The position numbers were made by a program, and so were the translations under genes. From assembly GCA_964549105.1 (NCBI GenBank), contig CAZJTZ010000037.1, positions 1 through 25,763 on the forward strand: DNA of 25,763 bases, written 5' to 3'. Source of the stretch: Hydrogenedens sp964549105. GTDB lineage: Bacteria > Hydrogenedentota > Hydrogenedentia > Hydrogenedentales > Hydrogenedentaceae. This document shows, in pieces, positions 22,983-25,763 of this stretch; positions within the stretch are counted from its first letter, which is position 1, and each line of letters begins with the position of its first letter. The notes beneath the pieces were generated by a model. That model was not told the DNA's origin. It saw only the letters and a list, made by a program, of their open reading frames with translations, and ran no database searches.

Positions 22983-23855
22983 GTGAAAAAAATTAACATT
23001 GGAATCATGCTTATTGGCTGTTTCATTTTATCTTTTAATATTTTTATGTTTGCCCAATTGGGTTATGCAGAAGAAACGATTAAGGTGATGACTTTTAATC
23101 TGCGATTTGGGACTGCTCCTGATGGTCCTAATCATTGGAATAACCGAAAGGATATGGTTCTTGAAGTAATTAAAAATTATGACCCGGATTTATTAGGAAC
23201 GCAGGAGTGTCTTGATTTTCAGGCAAAATATATTGCAGAGCAAATCCCCACTTATGCTGTAATAGGTAGAGGAAGAGAGAAAGATGGTTCGAGTGAACAG
23301 ACGGCTGTATTTTATAAAAAAGATTTATGGGATGTTCTGGAAACAAAATTTCTCTGGATTTCAGAGACACCAGAGGAACCCGGGTCAAAGTCATGGGATA
23401 CCGCATGCACAAGAATAGTTACCTGGTTAAAGTTGAAGCACCGTTCTTCAGGAAAGGAACTTCTTTATATTAATACGCACTTAGACCACAAATCTAAAAT
23501 GGCTCGACAAAAAGGTGCAGAACTTATTAGTGAAAGGGTTAAACAAGAGGGTGAGGGCAAAACGGTTATAATCACAGGCGATTTTAATGCCGTTGCTGAA
23601 AATTCAGAGCCATGGAAGATTTTTGCAAACAATGGTTTTAATGATTCATGGTTAAAGGCAGCAGAAAAAGTGGGACCTCCGGTGACCTGGTGTGGATTTA
23701 AAGACCCTGAGCCAGATTCTACTAATCGTATTGACTGGATTTTGTATCAAGGTCCAATTCAGCCCTTGAAATGTGAGACGGTAGTTTATAAAAAGGACGG
23801 AAGATATCCATCTGACCATTTCCCTGTGGTAACAGTTTTCAAGTTAGGCATATAA
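22983..23855 (+). CDS. Exported endonuclease/exonuclease/phosphatase (EEP) family hydrolase
   Basis: About 290 residues. Two in-frame GTG codons could start it, 22977 and 22983; AAGGA (22971-22975) is seven bases before the second, which is preferred. A signal peptide (basic start, hydrophobic core, then LGYAEE) indicates export to the periplasm or beyond. The EEP catalytic set is complete: MTFNLRFG near 35, the metal-binding glutamate in GTQECLDF (about 75), YINTHLDH (about 162-169), GDFNA (about 197) and the final SDHFPVVT (about 277-284). The family hydrolyses phosphodiesters of DNA, inositol phosphates or sphingomyelin; exported bacterial members of this size are often annotated only as EEP proteins. 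Substrate unknown. Confidence 0.88.
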   Translation: MKKINIGIMLIGCFILSFNIFMFAQLGYAEETIKVMTFNLRFGTAPDGPNHWNNRKDMVLEVIKNYDPDLLGTQECLDFQAKYIAEQIPTYAVIGRGREKDGSSEQTAVFYKKDLWDVLETKFLWISETPEEPGSKSWDTACTRIVTWLKLKHRSSGKELLYINTHLDHKSKMARQKGAELISERVKQEGEGKTVIITGDFNAVAENSEPWKIFANNGFNDSWLKAAEKVGPPVTWCGFKDPEPDSTNRIDWILYQGPIQPLKCETVVYKKDGRYPSDHFPVVTVFKLGI

Positions 23856-23932
23856 TTGATATAATCACAACTATCTACTTTTTATCTTTTTAAAATATAT
23901 TTCTCTATTAAATTAAGTATTGGATTATAATT

Positions 23933-24688
23933 ATGGCAGAAATTAAAGTAATTACTTTTGATTTGTGGGATTGTCTTTTTATTGATGACAGTGATGAGCC
24001 TAAAAGAGCAAAGGCAGGTTTATCCAGCAAAAAGGTATCTCGTCGAGAAATACTTTATGAAGCCCTCTCTCAAATTTCACCTATAGATAGAGAAATTGTA
24101 AATGTTGCTTTTGATGTCGTTGATTCTGCATTCTGGAAGGTCTGGCACGACCAACTTGTAACATGGACGGTTGCAGAACGCCTATCTGTTCTACTTGGAG
24201 GTTTGGGCCGTTCCTTGCCGAAGGAGATTTTTGATGAAGTTGTAAAATCTTATGAGAATATGGAAATTGAATATATGCCTGACCCTGCTCCAGGGGCAGT
24301 TGAGGCATTGAAAGAGTTAAATAAGAAATATCATCTGTCCATTATTTCTGATGCTATCTTTACTCCCGGTAAAAATTTAAGGATTTTACTAAAAGAAGCA
24401 GGGATGTATCCTTATTTCGAGTATTTTGTTTTCTCTGATGAGATAGGTGTATCCAAACCGCATCCCGCAGTATTTGAATCAGTTGCAAAACACTTTCAAG
24501 TTGAGTATGAGAACATTGTGCATGTAGGTGACCGCCCACATAACGACATTTTAGGTCCTCAATCCGTAGGTGCAAGAGGTGTTCTCCTAACCGCAGTGAA
24601 AGAGCGACCATTAGAAGGGATTTGTCCTGATGCTATCTGCACGAAATATGAGGATTTACCAAAGATTATTGATGAAATGAATAAATAA
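23933..24688 (+). CDS. HAD-superfamily hydrolase
   Basis: A 251-residue HAD protein with an alpha-helical C1 cap (about residues 20-100). Motif I reads FDLWDCLF: the nucleophile is D10, but the residue two places on is Trp12 and not the Asp that acts as general acid in phosphatases; an aspartate stands at 13. Motif II is ISDA (about 138), motif III GVSKPHP (about 176-182) and motif IV VGDRPHNDILG (about 197-207). Loss of the second Asp is seen in haloacid-dehalogenase and related branches, so it may not be a standard phosphatase. It is followed after 27 bases by the amidotransferase gene, probably as an operon. The Shine-Dalgarno is weak. Confidence 0.85.
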   Translation: MAEIKVITFDLWDCLFIDDSDEPKRAKAGLSSKKVSRREILYEALSQISPIDREIVNVAFDVVDSAFWKVWHDQLVTWTVAERLSVLLGGLGRSLPKEIFDEVVKSYENMEIEYMPDPAPGAVEALKELNKKYHLSIISDAIFTPGKNLRILLKEAGMYPYFEYFVFSDEIGVSKPHPAVFESVAKHFQVEYENIVHVGDRPHNDILGPQSVGARGVLLTAVKERPLEGICPDAICTKYEDLPKIIDEMNK

Positions 24689-24715
24689 AGTTTTGTAAAA
24701 GTAAGGAGTATTTAA

Positions 24716-25582
24716 ATGAGTAAAGTGCCTCGTTTTCTAATCGTTGATGGATATTCAGTTAAGAGCCGTGAGCAATTTAATCAGGTAGGAATGCGGCTGG
24801 CTGGGGTTTTGTATGCAGATTTATTGGCAAAATATTTACCTGAAGCGGAGTATGATATCTGGTATAGTAGCGATGAAGGTGCAGTCCCTCCAACCGATGA
24901 GCAATTGAATGAATACACAGCAGTAATTTGGCCTGGATGTAATCTTACAATTTATGATGACGACCCACGGGTGCATAGACACATTCGGTTATGCCAGAGT
25001 TGTTATGAAGCGGGCATACCGCAAATCGGAAGTTGCTGGGGTATACAATTAGCAAATTATGCAGCGGGAGGGAAGGTTGAACCACATCCAAAAGGCAGGG
25101 AAATGGGAATTGCTACAAAGATTCATCTTACTGAAGAAGGTAAAAAGCACCCTATGTTTAAGGGAAAACCTGAGGTGTATTCGCACTTTGTCAGTCATGA
25201 CGATTATGTATCAAAATTGGCAGAAGGTGGCGTTCTGTTGGCGGGGAATGATTGGAGTCCTGTGCAAGCATGTGAAATCCATCATAAGAAGGGTGTGTTC
25301 TGGGCAACACAATATCATCCTGAATATAACTTGCATGAAGTCGCAAGACTGATTATTGCTCGTGAACCAAAACTTATCCAGCAAGGAATGTTTCGTGACC
25401 ATGAAGATATGGTAGTTTATGTAACCCGTCTGGAAATGGTGTATGAAAATCCATCACTAAAATATATACGCTGGCAATATAAAATTGATGATGATTTGAT
25501 TGATGACCGTATCCGTGAATGTGAATTTATTAACTGGATAGAGACAATCATCAAACCCAGAATTGCAAGTAATAAGACTTAA
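24716..25582 (+). CDS. Class I glutamine amidotransferase-like protein
   Basis: A 288-residue protein with a GMP-synthase-like GATase1 domain. The triad is visible: nucleophile C107 in the elbow GSCWGIQ, with H201 and E203 in QYHPEYN. The oxyanion-side sequence VIWPGCN (about 70-76) matches the family. A C-terminal extension of about 75 residues (from about 213) has no recognised motif. Stand-alone members of this type hydrolyse glutamine or gamma-glutamyl compounds, or pass ammonia to a partner synthetase, which is not in the window. Strong site aaggag (24703-24708). It follows the HAD gene closely, so a joint role is likely; what that is remains unknown. Confidence 0.85.
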   Translation: MSKVPRFLIVDGYSVKSREQFNQVGMRLAGVLYADLLAKYLPEAEYDIWYSSDEGAVPPTDEQLNEYTAVIWPGCNLTIYDDDPRVHRHIRLCQSCYEAGIPQIGSCWGIQLANYAAGGKVEPHPKGREMGIATKIHLTEEGKKHPMFKGKPEVYSHFVSHDDYVSKLAEGGVLLAGNDWSPVQACEIHHKKGVFWATQYHPEYNLHEVARLIIAREPKLIQQGMFRDHEDMVVYVTRLEMVYENPSLKYIRWQYKIDDDLIDDRIRECEFINWIETIIKPRIASNKT

Positions 25583-25585
25583 AAA

Positions 25586-25763
25586 TTAAAATTTGCGGGG
25601 GAGTTGTTGAAGGTATTCACTATATCGGCAAAGGTGGGCTATAACCCTCGCCATAGTTAGGGGATTAGGGAATACATAGATATTTAATTCTTCTAATTTT
25701 GTGAACACAGGATTTGGATTTTTGTGTTGCGATGACATTTTAATATCTGACGCAAGGAAAATA
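25586..25763 (-). CDS. 3' end of a minus-strand gene (partial, hypothetical)
   Basis: Reading the minus strand inward from the window edge gives 58 codons without a stop, ending in TAA at 25586-25588. The peptide includes FTKLEELNIYVFPNPLTMARV and a C terminus of SEYLQQLPRKF; each run is protein-like and lacks low complexity. It either continues beyond the window or starts at an internal ATG (about 25737-25739), which has no ribosome binding site. No family is recognised. It is convergent with the amidotransferase gene, three bases apart. Confidence 0.4.
   Translation of the reverse strand, partial: IFLASDIKMSSQHKNPNPVFTKLEELNIYVFPNPLTMARVIAHLCRYSEYLQQLPRKF

Noticed and set aside
1..25763. 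CRISPR arrays, tRNA or rRNA genes, integrases, prophage
   Set aside because: No regularly spaced direct repeats, cloverleaf-like sequences, rRNA signatures or recombinase motifs were recognised; low-complexity AT tracts and the repeats listed account for the non-coding DNA.

Overview
The window is a low-GC bacterial chromosome segment that looks like an ordinary gene-dense backbone and not a phage or island. A type II secretion/pilus block and an ExbB-ExbD-TonB-like block together imply a Gram-negative (diderm) cell. Gene families present (LarA-like racemase, a DUF6786-like exported protein, cobalamin-type radical SAM, EEP hydrolase, PP2C) and the reduced GC would fit an uncultured FCB/PVC-neighbourhood lineage, but no single gene here fixes the taxonomy. 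No tRNA, rRNA, CRISPR array, transposase or integrase was recognised.

Layout. 1-693 is non-coding and filled with degenerate repeats: two palindromic modules and scattered 'CTTTGCGTCCTTTGCGG'-type units. 694-1983 (-) is a LarA-type nickel-pincer racemase homologue. 2093-5496 (+) is a compact secretion/pilus operon with ATGA overlaps (gspI-like, gspJ-like, gspK-like, gspF), ending at a strong hairpin shared with the convergent gene 5566-6795 (-), an exported DUF6786-like protein. 6941-9865 (+) is a pair of radical SAM enzymes, the first with an unusual coiled-coil tail. 9869-11644 (-) is aspS. 11902-15038 (+) is argC-argJ-argB, the acetyl-cycle part of arginine synthesis. 15100-17542 (+) is exbB-exbD-tonB-like-zinc-ribbon membrane protein, with overlapping genes. 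17543-20384 (-) reads TauE/SafE permease, GT2 glycosyltransferase, PP2C phosphatase. 20786-22318 (+) is an AMP-forming acyl-CoA ligase. 22977-23855 is an exported EEP-family hydrolase; 23933-25582 is a HAD hydrolase plus class I glutamine amidotransferase pair. The last 178 bases hold the 3' end of a minus-strand gene.

The most unusual item is a very small gene at 22713-22805. It encodes a 30-residue protein made almost wholly of KKAxx pentads, resembling a miniature histone H1/HU-type tail. It has its own consensus promoter, two copies of the palindrome GGTATACC placed at and after the predicted transcription start, a strong ribosome binding site, and two consecutive hairpins downstream. It looks like a highly expressed, separately regulated nucleic-acid-binding microprotein in an otherwise very AT-rich gap. 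A second structured gap (20385-20785) carries a 168-bp segment bounded by 19-20 bp inverted repeats, resembling a miniature non-autonomous element.
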